In this document: positions 18,318-27,769 of the stretch, piece by piece
How positions within the stretch are numbered: position 1 is the first letter of the stretch
How the letters are laid out: each line of letters starts with the position of its first letter
From: Prevotella melaninogenica
GTDB taxonomy: Bacteria > Bacteroidota > Bacteroidia > Bacteroidales > Bacteroidaceae
Direction: 5' to 3'
Assembly (NCBI RefSeq): GCF_018127925.1
Contig: NZ_CP072348.1
Location: 1,776,501 to 1,840,500 of the forward strand
Length of the DNA: 64,000 bases
The notes under the pieces: model-generated
Database searches by the model: none
What the model was told of the DNA's origin: nothing
Seen by the model: only the letters and a program-made list of their open reading frames with translations
Position numbers and translations under genes: made by a program

Positions 18318-18374
18318 ATTGGCTAAAAACAAGTTTTTTACTTCATAAAATGTATGAATGTGGCTTTAAATGCT

Positions 18375-18382
18375 TAATTTTG
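18375..18382 (+). promoter_or_regulatory. dut promoter (-7 box)
   Basis: TAATTTTG lies about 12 bp before the ATG at 18394. It rules out the upstream in-frame ATG at 18370. Confidence 0.6.
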
Positions 18383-18393
18383 TACCTTATTAT

Positions 18394-18837
18394 ATGGCAA
18401 TGATACAGATAAAAGTAATTAATAAAGGGCATCAGCAGCTTCCTGCTTATGCAACTTCACAGAGTGCGGGGATGGACCTCCGCGCTAATATCGATGCACC
18501 TATCGTACTGCAACCCATGGAGAGAAGACTTATTCCAACAGGTCTTCATATCGCACTTCCAGTGGGGTTTGAAGCACAGGTGCGCCCTCGTAGTGGTCTT
18601 GCTTTGAAGCATGGACTTACTGTTCTCAACTCTCCTGGTACGATTGATGCCGACTATCGTGGTGAAATCATGGTACTACTCATTAACTTCTCAGATGAAC
18701 CTTTTACCATCAATGATGGTGAACGCATTGCTCAGATGGTCATTGCACGTCACGAACAAGCAGAGTTTGTTGAGGTAGAAGAACTCGATGAGACCGAACG
18801 TGGTGAAGGCGGATATGGCCATACGGGCGTGAAGTAA
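18394..18837 (+). CDS. dut: dUTP diphosphatase
   Basis: The enzyme hydrolyses dUTP to dUMP and pyrophosphate, keeping uracil out of DNA and feeding dTMP synthesis. The 147-aa product carries all five dUTPase motifs: [29 protein letters not shown] and the C-terminal [10 protein letters not shown]. The start at 18394 is chosen because the -7 box at 18375 overlaps the upstream ATG. It is the first gene of a tightly packed group with the TPR, DUF4292 and EnvC-like genes. Confidence 0.94.
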   Translation: MAMIQIKVINKGHQQLPAYATSQSAGMDLRANIDAPIVLQPMERRLIPTGLHIALPVGFEAQVRPRSGLALKHGLTVLNSPGTIDADYRGEIMVLLINFSDEPFTINDGERIAQMVIARHEQAEFVEVEELDETERGEGGYGHTGVK

Positions 18838-18891
18838 AGACAAAGAAAGAAACGATAAATGTTCAATAACGTTATATTGAAAGTCACAAAG

Positions 18892-20595
18892 ATGCGCCGT
18901 ACCCTCCTTGCTCTTGCTTTGTTGGGCGGCTCTTTGGCGATGCATGCTGATCGAGAGGATAGCCTTCAAAGTTATAACTACTTCTTCCTTGAGGCGATAC
19001 GGCAACAAGAAATGGGCAACCTTACGGCTGCTTTCGACCTTCTGTGCCATGCACGCGACCTCAATCCACAAGCTCCAGAGGTTTATTATCAGTTAGCTGC
19101 TTTTTATGTGGATATGAAGAAGGATGCGGTGGCACGTGAATACTTCGAGAAGGCTGCAAGTCTTGACCCCGAAAACTCAGCTTATCAAGAGAAATTAGGA
19201 AAGCTTTATGTGTCACAGAAAGACTATCCTAATGCCATCAATGCCTTTGAGCGGCTTTATGAGTCCAATAAGACACGCTCAGATGTACTACAAATTCTAT
19301 ATCAGCTCTATGGTTCTCAGAATGAATACAAGATGATGATTAAATGCTTGGAACGTCTGGAAACACTGGAAGGAACTAATGAGCAGATTTCACTTAGTAA
19401 GATGCAAATCTACGAACAGATGGGGGAAAAGCGCAAAGAGTACGACGAGTTGAAGGCACTCGTTGACAGTCATCCGCTCGACCTCAACTATCGTGTGATG
19501 TTCGGAAACTGGCTTTTGCAGAATGGAAAGAAGAAGGAAGCACTTCAAAAGTATCGTGATGTACTGAAAGAAGACCCTGATAACTCGCTTGCCAAGCTTT
19601 CCATGATGGATTATTATAATAATATTGGAGACAAGGCAACCGTAAAAACAATCCTACAGGAACTGTTGCAATCGCCAAAAACAGAAAAGGAAGCGAAGTT
19701 AGAGTTACTCCGTCAGGTCATTACAAGCAGTCAGAAAGATAATACTCCAGATAGTACTGAGGTGATGAGGCTCTTCTCTGTAGCCTTAGCTGTTCCTCAA
19801 GAAGATGCCGATATCTATATGCTTAAAGCCGCATATATGACACTTCGCAAGCAACCAAAGGCTGCTGTCAATCGCGTTTATGAGCAAGCTCTTGAGGTAG
19901 AACCCGATAATTCGCGTGCAAGAATAGCATTGATACAGAATATTTGGGACACACAAGACTACGATAAGGTCATCGCTATTTGCCGACCAGCCATAGAATA
20001 CAACCCAGATGAGATGGCATTCTATTACTTCCAAGGTATGGCTCAGTTCCAAAAGCACGACGGTGACGCGGCACTGGAGACCTTCCGCAAGGGAGTTGGG
20101 CAGATAAAGCCAGACAGTGATCCAGGTATTGTGTCAGACTTCTACGGTATCATGGGTGATATCCTGCATGAGAAAGGACTCAATAAAGAAGCTTTTCAAG
20201 CCTATGACAGCTGTTTGCAGTGGAAAGCAGACAATGTGGCTGCGTTGAATAACTATGCCTATTACCTCAGTGAGGCGAATGAAAACCTCACAAAGGCAGA
20301 GCAGATGAGCTATAAGACCATTAAGGCTGAGCCAAATAATAGTACTTATCTTGACACCTACGCATGGATTCTTTTCCAGCAAAAGCGCTACGAAGAGGCA
20401 AAGATATATATCGAACAAGCGATTCGTAATGACTCTACACTGAGCAACGTCGTCAAGGAACACGCTGGTGATATCTATGCACAGACAGGCGATATAGAGA
20501 AAGCTATTGAGTTCTGGAGGAAAGCGCTCGAAGGAAATAAGGAGAATGCGACATTGAGAAAGAAGATAGAACTAAAGAAATACATAGCAGAATGA
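18892..20595 (+). CDS. TPR-repeat protein, probably periplasmic
   Basis: The product is about 567 aa if the start M-R-R-T-L-L-A-L-A-L-L is used, which gives a signal peptide ending near M-H-A. An ATG at 18859 would add 11 residues. Many tetratricopeptide units follow, such as A-P-E-V-Y-Y-Q-L-A-A-F-Y, N-S-A-Y-Q-E-K-L-G-K-L-Y and V-A-A-L-N-N-Y-A-Y-Y-L. The protein is a scaffold for protein-protein contacts with no enzymatic motif. It overlaps the next gene by 4 nt, so it is co-translated with the DUF4292 lipoprotein and probably works with it and the EnvC-like protein at the envelope. Confidence 0.85.
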   Translation: MRRTLLALALLGGSLAMHADREDSLQSYNYFFLEAIRQQEMGNLTAAFDLLCHARDLNPQAPEVYYQLAAFYVDMKKDAVAREYFEKAASLDPENSAYQEKLGKLYVSQKDYPNAINAFERLYESNKTRSDVLQILYQLYGSQNEYKMMIKCLERLETLEGTNEQISLSKMQIYEQMGEKRKEYDELKALVDSHPLDLNYRVMFGNWLLQNGKKKEALQKYRDVLKEDPDNSLAKLSMMDYYNNIGDKATVKTILQELLQSPKTEKEAKLELLRQVITSSQKDNTPDSTEVMRLFSVALAVPQEDADIYMLKAAYMTLRKQPKAAVNRVYEQALEVEPDNSRARIALIQNIWDTQDYDKVIAICRPAIEYNPDEMAFYYFQGMAQFQKHDGDAALETFRKGVGQIKPDSDPGIVSDFYGIMGDILHEKGLNKEAFQAYDSCLQWKADNVAALNNYAYYLSEANENLTKAEQMSYKTIKAEPNNSTYLDTYAWILFQQKRYEEAKIYIEQAIRNDSTLSNVVKEHAGDIYAQTGDIEKAIEFWRKALEGNKENATLRKKIELKKYIAE

Positions 20596-21503
20596 AAAAA
20601 ACAAAGATATTACTTGTAAGCATGACTGCCCTGCTGTTGGCATCATGTGGTACAAAGAAAGCTGTGATTCAACAGAAACCAGTGCAGGATAACAAGGTTG
20701 CACAGCAGATAGCACCTGCTACAAAGGATAGCAAGATGCAGAGTGTTGTTGTCATGCAGCGTGTTGCAGACAATGCACTTTACCAAAAGAACCTTGTTTC
20801 AAATCTTACTTTTACGCTCAATGATGGGCATAAGGACATTACCGTACCAGGTATTCTGCGTATGCGTAAAGATGAGGTTATCCGTCTACAGTTGCTTATT
20901 CCGATTCTTCGTAGTGAGGTGGGACGCATCGAGTTTGCAAAGGATTATGTCCTCTTCATCGATCGCATCCATAAGCAGTATGTAAAGGCAAGCTATGATG
21001 AGGTAGGATTCTTGCGTGATAATGGAATCAACTTCTATTCACTCCAGTCGCTTTTCTGGAATCAAGTGTTCATCCCTCGTCAGCAAAAGGTGAGTGAAGC
21101 AGACCTCTCACAGTTTGCTGTTGATGAAAGCAAAGCACAGTCAGAAGGCTCAACCCTGATAAGTCTTAAAGACGGAAAGATGGATTATAAGTGGTCTGTT
21201 AATCCTAAGAGCAATCAGATTGTCCTAACAACTGTTACTTATAATAGCAATACGCATGGTGCTTCAAAGCTCTCATGGAGTTATGATGACTTTAAAGCGT
21301 TTGGCTCTAAACTCTTCCCTGCAAGTCAGCTATTGACAATCAATACACCAAAGTTTGGACAGAAGCCAGCAAAGACACTTAAGGCAAGCTTCGATCTTGA
21401 GAGCTTCAGCGATGCCAGCGATTGGGAAGTCTTTACCACACCATCTGATAAGTATACAAAAGTAAGCGTAGAGGATATCCTCGGCAAACTAATGAACTTT
21501 TAA
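20592..21503 (+). CDS. DUF4292 outer-membrane-type lipoprotein
   Basis: The 303-aa protein starts with a lipoprotein signal (L-L-L-A-S-C near residue 19). The body resembles DUF4292, a LolA/LolB-like fold family of Bacteroidetes with no proven function; that fold link comes from family knowledge and is not tested here. The start ATG overlaps the stop of the TPR gene (ATGA). The next gene starts at the base after its stop. The tight packing argues for one envelope operon. Confidence 0.82.
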   Translation: MKKTKILLVSMTALLLASCGTKKAVIQQKPVQDNKVAQQIAPATKDSKMQSVVVMQRVADNALYQKNLVSNLTFTLNDGHKDITVPGILRMRKDEVIRLQLLIPILRSEVGRIEFAKDYVLFIDRIHKQYVKASYDEVGFLRDNGINFYSLQSLFWNQVFIPRQQKVSEADLSQFAVDESKAQSEGSTLISLKDGKMDYKWSVNPKSNQIVLTTVTYNSNTHGASKLSWSYDDFKAFGSKLFPASQLLTINTPKFGQKPAKTLKASFDLESFSDASDWEVFTTPSDKYTKVSVEDILGKLMNF

Positions 21504-23549
21504 ATGAAACGTCTTTCTTTATTATTCATATTGTCAATAATGTGTATGCTGAGTGTTTCTGCGCAGCATTCACGTAAGCATAGAAAACAGCAAAAAACAG
21601 CTGTGCGTCAAGCCGTTGAGCCCCAAACTACCGTAAAAGGTAAGGGTAAGAAAGCTGTAAATGCGATTAATAACAACCACGCTGTAGCACCTGCTACTCC
21701 TGTAAAAGGGCAGAAGCCAATAGTTGAGAAATTGCAAACGCAACCCCAACCGAAGGGCAAACAGCAGCAGGGTAAGTTACAACAGCAGCAACAACTCAAG
21801 GGACAACAACCTCAAGCGAAGGGACAACAGACTCAACTCAAGGGTCAAGCTGCTCAAGTGAAGGGTCAACAAGTTGTCCGTGGTAAGGGTGCTGTAGGCA
21901 ACGCTCATGTTGGTAAGAAAGGAGCAAAGGGTCCTGCATACGTGACGACAGAGGAAATCAAAGGCTTGCAACAGCAAAACCTGAAGTTGCAAAAAGAGAT
22001 TTCAGAGCACGAAGAGGAAATGAAAGTAAAGCAGAAGGACGTTGATGACCGTTTGCAGAAGATTGTACGCCTTGATACTGAAATCGGTCAGCACCAAAGA
22101 ACGATTGATACAATCGCCACAGATATCAAGGGATTAGATTCAAATATCGGTATTCTGAAAGGTCAGTTGGCTTCTCTTGAGTCACAGTTGGGCGAGCGTC
22201 GTGCTCGTTTCATCCGTTCTATGCGTTACATGGCACGTCATCGTAGTATTCAAGACAAGCTGATGTTCGTTTTCTCTGCAAAGAACTTGACGCAGATGTA
22301 TCGTCGTCTTCGTTTCGTACGTGAGTATGCTGCCTACCAGCGTGCGCAGGGTGAACAGCTCAAGGCCAAGCAGATGCAGGTAGATGAGAAGCATACACAG
22401 CTGAAACAGGTGCGTGTCAATAAGAGTAATCTTCTCTATAAAGACCGTCAGGTACATGCTCAGATGGAGCGTAAGCGTGTTGAACAGCAGACGGTTGTAA
22501 ACTCTCTGCAGAACGACCAGAAGGTGTTGCAGGGTGTTATCGCACAGCGTCGTCAGCAGCAACAGGCTCTGAATGCGCAGATTGACCGACTTATTCAGAT
22601 TGAAATACAGAAGGCGCGCGAACGTGCTATTGCAGAAGCAAAGGCGCAGGCTGCCGCTCGTGCCGCTGCTGCTAAGAAGCGTGCAGAAGAATTGGCACGT
22701 AAGAAAGCTGCTGCAGAGGCTGCTGCCCGAGAGAATGCGCGTCGTATTGCAGAGGCAAAAGAACGTGAGGAAAAAGCAAAGGCTGCCGCTCGTGCTGCTG
22801 CTGAGGCTGCCGAGAAGGCTCGTCAGGAAGCTGCTGCTCGTGCTGCTGCAGCTAAGGCTGCTGCAGAAAAGGCACGTCAAGAGGCTTTGCAGAAGGAACG
22901 TGCTGCTGCTCGTGAGCGTGCTATTCGTAAGGCAGAAGAGCAGGAAGCTGCTGCTAAGGCTGCACAGGAAAAGGCTGAGGCTCGTGCCGCTGCTGAGAAG
23001 GCTCGTGCCGACCAGATGGCGCGTGAGGCTGAGGCAAATCGTGTGGCTGCCGAACGCAAGGCTGATGCTGACCGTGAGCGTGCTGCTCGTGAGGCTGAAG
23101 CTGCAAGAGCATCTGCTGCTGAAAGCAATGATATGCTCAGTTCTGCCGACCGTGCGATAACGGGTAACTTTGCCAATAACCGTGGTAGATTGCCAATGCC
23201 ATTGTCGGGTCAGATCGTTAGCCACTTTGGTCAGTACAATGTGGCTGGTATGTCAAATATTCGCTTGAACAATGATGGTATCAATATCAAGGGTGCTCCT
23301 GGCAGTGCTGTTCGCAGTGTCTTTATGGGCGAGGTGAGCGGTGTCTTCATGGCAGGCGGTATGAGTGTCGTGATGATTCGTCATGGTATTTACATCACTG
23401 TTTATGCTAATTTGGGTTCTGTCGGTGTCAGCAAAGGACAGAAGGTTGGTACGGGACAGACCATCGGAACCGTTGGTAGGACTGGTATTCTTCAGTTCCA
23501 GTTGCGTAAGGAGACAGCAAAACTGAATCCAGAGCAGTGGTTGCGCTAA
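21504..23549 (+). CDS. EnvC-like murein hydrolase activator with a degenerate LytM domain
   Basis: The 681-aa protein has a signal peptide (about 1-20), a Q/K/G-rich stretch (about 70-135), coiled-coil regions (about 150-360), a very A/R/E/K-rich helix (about 370-540) and a C-terminal LytM/M23 domain (about 555-681). The zinc ligands of active M23 peptidases are lost: the H-x-G-x-D block reads N-D-G-I-N-I and the H-x-H block reads Q-F-Q. This is the EnvC pattern, in which the domain activates an amidase rather than cutting peptidoglycan. It likely acts in cell separation. The partner amidase is not in this window. Confidence 0.85.
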   Translation: MKRLSLLFILSIMCMLSVSAQHSRKHRKQQKTAVRQAVEPQTTVKGKGKKAVNAINNNHAVAPATPVKGQKPIVEKLQTQPQPKGKQQQGKLQQQQQLKGQQPQAKGQQTQLKGQAAQVKGQQVVRGKGAVGNAHVGKKGAKGPAYVTTEEIKGLQQQNLKLQKEISEHEEEMKVKQKDVDDRLQKIVRLDTEIGQHQRTIDTIATDIKGLDSNIGILKGQLASLESQLGERRARFIRSMRYMARHRSIQDKLMFVFSAKNLTQMYRRLRFVREYAAYQRAQGEQLKAKQMQVDEKHTQLKQVRVNKSNLLYKDRQVHAQMERKRVEQQTVVNSLQNDQKVLQGVIAQRRQQQQALNAQIDRLIQIEIQKARERAIAEAKAQAAARAAAAKKRAEELARKKAAAEAAARENARRIAEAKEREEKAKAAARAAAEAAEKARQEAAARAAAAKAAAEKARQEALQKERAAARERAIRKAEEQEAAAKAAQEKAEARAAAEKARADQMAREAEANRVAAERKADADRERAAREAEAARASAAESNDMLSSADRAITGNFANNRGRLPMPLSGQIVSHFGQYNVAGMSNIRLNNDGINIKGAPGSAVRSVFMGEVSGVFMAGGMSVVMIRHGIYITVYANLGSVGVSKGQKVGTGQTIGTVGRTGILQFQLRKETAKLNPEQWLR

Positions 23550-23667
23550 TAAGCATCTTATCTTATATATTAATAATGTGGGCTTATTGAGTTGAAAGTG
23601 ACGATAATTCGCTTCGTGTTTTAGCGTCTTTCTAAGTTCAATAAGTACGTTATAACTAAATTATCTT

Positions 23668-23750
23668 CATGAGAAGGAATATTTCTTTTCATGAAGATAA
23701 TTCTTTTTTATCATGAAGAAGAATGTTTTTTATCATGAAGAAAAACCTTC
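23668..23750. repeat. 22-bp period array (TTTTCATGAAGA type), four units
   Basis: CATGA recurs at 23668, 23690, 23712 and 23734, exactly 22 bp apart. It resembles the arrays at 15471 and 36842 but with CATGAAGA. It lies in the 720-bp gap between the EnvC-like gene and the acyl-CoA ligase. A second array of another type follows at 23862. Confidence 0.85.
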
Positions 23751-23861
23751 TTCGGCAGCTGTCAGGTAAATCTTTTCCTTCTATTAGTTAGCTATTTGCC
23801 TCTTATTCCCCTTGTTATAATGGGTTTAATGCCCCTTTCTTCTCATCTTTAGCTGATGTGT

Positions 23862-23927
23862 TGATGCTTCGCACATATCGTGCTAATGCTTCGCACATAT
23901 TGTGCTGATGGTAAACACCAATGGTGC
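23862..23927. repeat. 22-bp period array (GCACATATTGTGC type), three units
   Basis: The three consecutive 22-bp units start at 23862, 23884 and 23906. The first two are almost identical (TGATGCTTCGCACATATCGTGC-like). The third carries CACCAATGGTGC, the motif of the arrays at 8536 and 37126. Confidence 0.85.
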
Positions 23928-24173
23928 GGAGTGCTAAACACATTGAAATATGTTATGTAAATGGACTCAACTAATTGATGAAAATTGCATAGAAGATATT
24001 ATTGTGGATTCTTATCGTAGACTTTTAGCTTTCTAATAGGTACTCATGTGGAATTCGTTTTGTTCTATAAAAGAAAATAATTGTCCTGTTCTTCTCTGTT
24101 TGGTAGATGAAAAGCAAAAGGGTAAAATTGCAATTTAATATCTAATTTATTTTTTGCTTTGCGGATAAATGTT

Positions 24174-24181
24174 TATATTTG
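24174..24181 (+). promoter_or_regulatory. Promoter of the acyl-CoA ligase gene
   Basis: TATATTTG followed by CA fits the -7 box. A TTTTTTG about 17 bp upstream is a possible -33 element. The leader would be about 80 nt. Confidence 0.6.
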
Positions 24182-24269
24182 CAGAAAATAAAGTACAATC
24201 AGCTATTTGAATAAAAGACTTTCAGGCTTTTTTATATGTGCTGATTGGTCGAAGATAAATTAGGAAACA

Positions 24270-26078
24270 ATGCAGACAATCGGACATCTCTCTGTTCTTA
24301 TTCACGAACAAGCAAAAAAATACGGAGCAAAATCAGCAATCACTTTCCGTAACTTTGGCAGTCTGGACTGGAAGACAGTGTCATGGAACCAGTTCTCAAT
24401 GCGCGTAAAGGAAGTGTCAAATGCGCTCTTGAACCTCGGAATGAAGCCACAAGAGACTATTGCTGTGTTCTCACAAAACTGTATTCATCATCTCTATACA
24501 GATTATGGTGCATACGGAGTACGCGTGATTAGCATTCCGTTCTATGCAACAAGTTCTGAACAACAGATACAGTATATGATTCAAGATGCCAATGTAAAGT
24601 TTCTTTTCGTTGGCGAACAGGAGCAATATGACAAGGCGCGTCGTATTCAATCCCTTTGTCCTACATTGGAACGTATTATTGTCTTCGACTCAAGTGTACG
24701 CCTCAGTCAGCATGACCCAAACTCTATCTATTTCGCAGACTTCTTAAAGTTAGGTGAAGGTTTTCCACGTGAAGCAGAGGTAGAAGAGCGTTTGGCACAG
24801 GCGAGCTATGATGATATTTGTAATATTCTTTACACAAGTGGTACTACAGGTGAGAGCAAGGGAGTTATCTTGACTTATAAGATGTATCAGGCTGCTATGG
24901 ATGCCAATAGAAAGAGTGTGCCTGTAAATGAAAAAGACCGTGTTATCAACTTCCTGCCGTTCAGTCATGTCTTCGAGCGTGGTTGGGCTTGTTTGTCTCT
25001 CGCTGCGGGTGCAGAATTGATTGTAAACACTTATCCAAAGGAGATTCAGCAGAGTATGCGTGAGACGCATCCAACAAGTATGGCTTCCGTACCTCGTTTC
25101 TGGGAGAAGGTTTATGTTGCTGTAAAGGAGCGCATGGATAAGTCAAGCATCGTTCAGCGTAAGCTTTTCTATCATGCTTTGAATGTTGGAAGAAAACGCA
25201 ATATACAGTATCTTGCACGTGGGAAGCGTGTTCCTTTGACGTTGGAGATGGAGTATAAGTTTGTTAATAAGACTGTTTTGAGTCTTGTTCGCAAACAGTT
25301 AGGCTTGGAAAATCCACATCTCTTCCCAACAGCTGGAGCCTATGTTTCTCCAGAGGTAGAGGAGTTTGTACATAGCATCGGTATTAACATGATTGTTGGT
25401 TATGGCTTGACTGAGAGCTTGGCAACCGTTACCTGTGACCATGTAGGACAGCCTTATACCGTTGGTTCTGTGGGAAGACCGCTTGAGGGTATTGATATAA
25501 AGATTAGCGATGAGGGTGAAGTAATGCTGAAAGGTCCAACGATTATGCCAGGTTACTTCCGTCGTGATACTGCTAATGCAGAGGCATTTGATAAGGATGG
25601 TTACTTCCATACTGGTGATGCCGGTTATATGAAGGATGGTGAATTATTCTTAAAAGAGCGTATCAAGGACCTCTTCAAGACTTCTAATGGTAAGTATATT
25701 GCACCACAGATGGTGGAGGCGATGCTGTTAGTAGATAAGTTTATTGAGCAGGTTTCAGTGATTGCTGACCAGCGTAAGTTTGTTTCTGCTCTGATTGTTC
25801 CAGAATATTCTGTATTGGAAGAGTGGGCAAGAGAGAATCACATAGAGTTCAAAGATCGTGAGGAGTTATGCCAAGATAAGCGTGTAAACGAGATGATGCA
25901 TGAGCGTATCGAAACCTTACAGCAGCGTTTGGCATCATACGAGAAGATTAAACGTTTCACCCTTCTCGCTCACCATTTCTCAATGGAAAACGGAGAGTTA
26001 ACGAATACGTTGAAGCTAAAGCGTTCGGTTGTAAACCGCCGCTATCATGATGTGATAGAAAAGATGTACGAGGAGTAG
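24270..26078 (+). CDS. Long-chain acyl-CoA synthetase (AMP-forming)
   Basis: The 602-aa enzyme belongs to the ANL superfamily and activates fatty acids to acyl-CoA through an acyl-AMP. It has the P-loop-like Y-T-S-G-T-T-G-E-S-K-G-V (about 188-199), the F-L-P-F-S-H-V-F-E-R motif, V-G-Y-G-L-T-E-S, the Y-F-H-T-G-D-A-G core and the lysine-bearing K-E-R-I-K-D-L-F-K-T-S-N-G-K block. This architecture is the FadD/eukaryote-like long-chain ligase type common in Bacteroidetes. It is a single gene with its own promoter. Confidence 0.92.
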   Translation: MQTIGHLSVLIHEQAKKYGAKSAITFRNFGSLDWKTVSWNQFSMRVKEVSNALLNLGMKPQETIAVFSQNCIHHLYTDYGAYGVRVISIPFYATSSEQQIQYMIQDANVKFLFVGEQEQYDKARRIQSLCPTLERIIVFDSSVRLSQHDPNSIYFADFLKLGEGFPREAEVEERLAQASYDDICNILYTSGTTGESKGVILTYKMYQAAMDANRKSVPVNEKDRVINFLPFSHVFERGWACLSLAAGAELIVNTYPKEIQQSMRETHPTSMASVPRFWEKVYVAVKERMDKSSIVQRKLFYHALNVGRKRNIQYLARGKRVPLTLEMEYKFVNKTVLSLVRKQLGLENPHLFPTAGAYVSPEVEEFVHSIGINMIVGYGLTESLATVTCDHVGQPYTVGSVGRPLEGIDIKISDEGEVMLKGPTIMPGYFRRDTANAEAFDKDGYFHTGDAGYMKDGELFLKERIKDLFKTSNGKYIAPQMVEAMLLVDKFIEQVSVIADQRKFVSALIVPEYSVLEEWARENHIEFKDREELCQDKRVNEMMHERIETLQQRLASYEKIKRFTLLAHHFSMENGELTNTLKLKRSVVNRRYHDVIEKMYEE

Positions 26079-26249
26079 GGAAGTAAATGAGTTGATGGGT
26101 AGACGTGTCGACGAGTTGACAGGTTAGTTGTTAAGATGAATTAGACTGGTTTTTATGATCTTCACTGGACTCGCCAGTCTTATTACTTCTGTCAGTTTTA
26201 CTCGTTCTATCAACGTTCATAATCCCACTCCAACGATAAAAGAATAAAG

Positions 26250-27365
26250 ATGATAACAGCAGATCAGCTAAAAGATATTCAAGAACGCACTGAAGCGTTG
26301 CACCGTTATCTTGATATTGACAAGAAACGAATAGAGTTTGAGGAGGAACAACTCCGTACACAAGCCCCAGACTTTTGGGATGACCCAGCTCGTGCGCAGG
26401 AGCAGATGAAGAAGGTTAAGGATATCGAGAAATGGGTTAAAGACTATGATAAGGCACGTGCGTTGGCTGATGAAGTACAGTTGGCGTTCGATTTCTATAA
26501 AGATGAACTTGTCACTGAGGAGGAAGTTGATGCCGCATACGCTAAGGTTCTTAAGGTAATCGAAGGATTAGAGCTTAAGAATATGCTACGTCAGGAGGAG
26601 GATCCGATGGAGTGTGTGATGAAAATTAACTCTGGAGCGGGCGGTACTGAGAGTCAAGACTGGGCTTCTATGCTGATGCGTATGTATATGCGTTGGGGTG
26701 AAGCACAGGGATATAGAGTTACTATCTCTGATATACAGGAAGGCGATGAGGCTGGTATTAAGAGTGTGACAATGAAGTTTGAGGGTGGAGAATATGCTTA
26801 TGGCTATTTGAAGAGTGAGAATGGTGTGCACCGTTTAGTACGTGTTAGTCCGTTCAATGCCCAAGGTAAGCGTATGACAAGCTTTGCCAGCGTCTTCGTT
26901 ACGCCATTGGTTGATGATACGATAGAGGTATATGTTGACCCTGCTCGCGTTAGTTGGGATACCTTCCGTTCGAGTGGTGCGGGTGGACAGAACGTCAACA
27001 AGGTGGAATCGGGTGTACGTTTGCGCTATCAATATGAAGACCCTGACACTGGAGAACAGGAGGAAATCCTCATTGAAAATACGGAAACTCGCGACCAGCC
27101 AAAGAACCGTGCTAAGGCTATGCAGCTCTTGAAGTCGCAGTTGTATGACCGTGCAATGAAGAAACGCATGGAAGAACAGGCTAAGATTGAGGCTGGTAAG
27201 AAGAAGATTGAGTGGGGAAGTCAGATTCGAAGTTACGTCTTTGATGACCGTCGTGTGAAGGATCACCGCACTAATTATCAGACTTCTGATGTGGATGGTG
27301 TGATGGATGGTAAGATTGATGACTTCATTAAGGCTTATCTGATGGAGTTTCCAACGGAGGAATAA
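26250..27365 (+). CDS. prfB: Peptide chain release factor 2
   Basis: RF2 ends translation at UGA and UAA. The 371-aa product has the stop-codon-reading S-P-F motif (R-V-S-P-F-N) and the peptidyl-hydrolysis G-G-Q motif (S-G-A-G-G-Q-N-V-N-K). The frame is continuous through R-Y-L-D-I-D (codons CTT GAT), where E. coli and many other bacteria have an in-frame UGA and a programmed +1 shift (CTT TGA). This copy therefore lacks the autoregulatory frameshift. The stretch D-P-D-T-G-E-Q-E-E after the GGQ is longer than in E. coli. Confidence 0.95.
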   Translation: MITADQLKDIQERTEALHRYLDIDKKRIEFEEEQLRTQAPDFWDDPARAQEQMKKVKDIEKWVKDYDKARALADEVQLAFDFYKDELVTEEEVDAAYAKVLKVIEGLELKNMLRQEEDPMECVMKINSGAGGTESQDWASMLMRMYMRWGEAQGYRVTISDIQEGDEAGIKSVTMKFEGGEYAYGYLKSENGVHRLVRVSPFNAQGKRMTSFASVFVTPLVDDTIEVYVDPARVSWDTFRSSGAGGQNVNKVESGVRLRYQYEDPDTGEQEEILIENTETRDQPKNRAKAMQLLKSQLYDRAMKKRMEEQAKIEAGKKKIEWGSQIRSYVFDDRRVKDHRTNYQTSDVDGVMDGKIDDFIKAYLMEFPTEE

Positions 27366-27550
27366 ATAGTCGTTTTCGTCCTCTCTGAGGGGAGGAAAGA
27401 GCCTAATGGGGAATGATTTGGATAAGGGTTATCAAAGGAAAAACCTGCAATTATCCCACTGTAATCCAATATTTCTCCTCCTTTTGCGGAACTTGGGGAG
27501 GTTTCTTCCCTTATTAATAATGATATACAACCTTTTAAAATAATATAACT

Positions 27551-27688
27551 ATGAGTGAAAGAAGTAAAGTAAATCGCAAGGAAAGAGAGCTTAAACAAGA
27601 AAAGCAGGCTAATCGTGTCGTTGCTTGGTTGGCTGTGATTTTAGTCGCTTTGGGCGTTCTTACAATCATTATAGCATCAAATAGCTAA
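27551..27688 (+). CDS. 45-aa single-span membrane peptide
   Basis: ATG at 27551 gives M-S-E-R-S-K-V-N-R-K-E-R-E-L-K-Q-E-K, a strongly basic cytoplasmic tail. Next come V-V-A-W-L-A-V-I-L-V-A-L-G-V-L-T-I-I-I, a good transmembrane helix, and a stop at 27688. The clear topology and codon pattern suggest a real small protein. No family is recognised. It lies alone between prfB and the CYTH gene. Confidence 0.6.
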   Translation: MSERSKVNRKERELKQEKQANRVVAWLAVILVALGVLTIIIASNS

Positions 27689-27769
27689 TAGTAAACAAGA
27701 CATAGATGATGCGCGACTGTTATCTATTAGATCGTAACAGTCGCTTACTATATTTACAATAAGAGTCTC

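Noticed and set aside
22182-23225. Long minus-strand frame over the EnvC-like gene
   Set aside because: It is the antisense shadow of the Ala/Arg/Glu-rich coiled coil. The S/L/T-rich composition is what that codon use predicts on the other strand.
26079-26249. Extra gene between the acyl-CoA ligase and prfB
   Set aside because: Only a short minus-strand frame exists and it runs into prfB. Nothing else looks coding.
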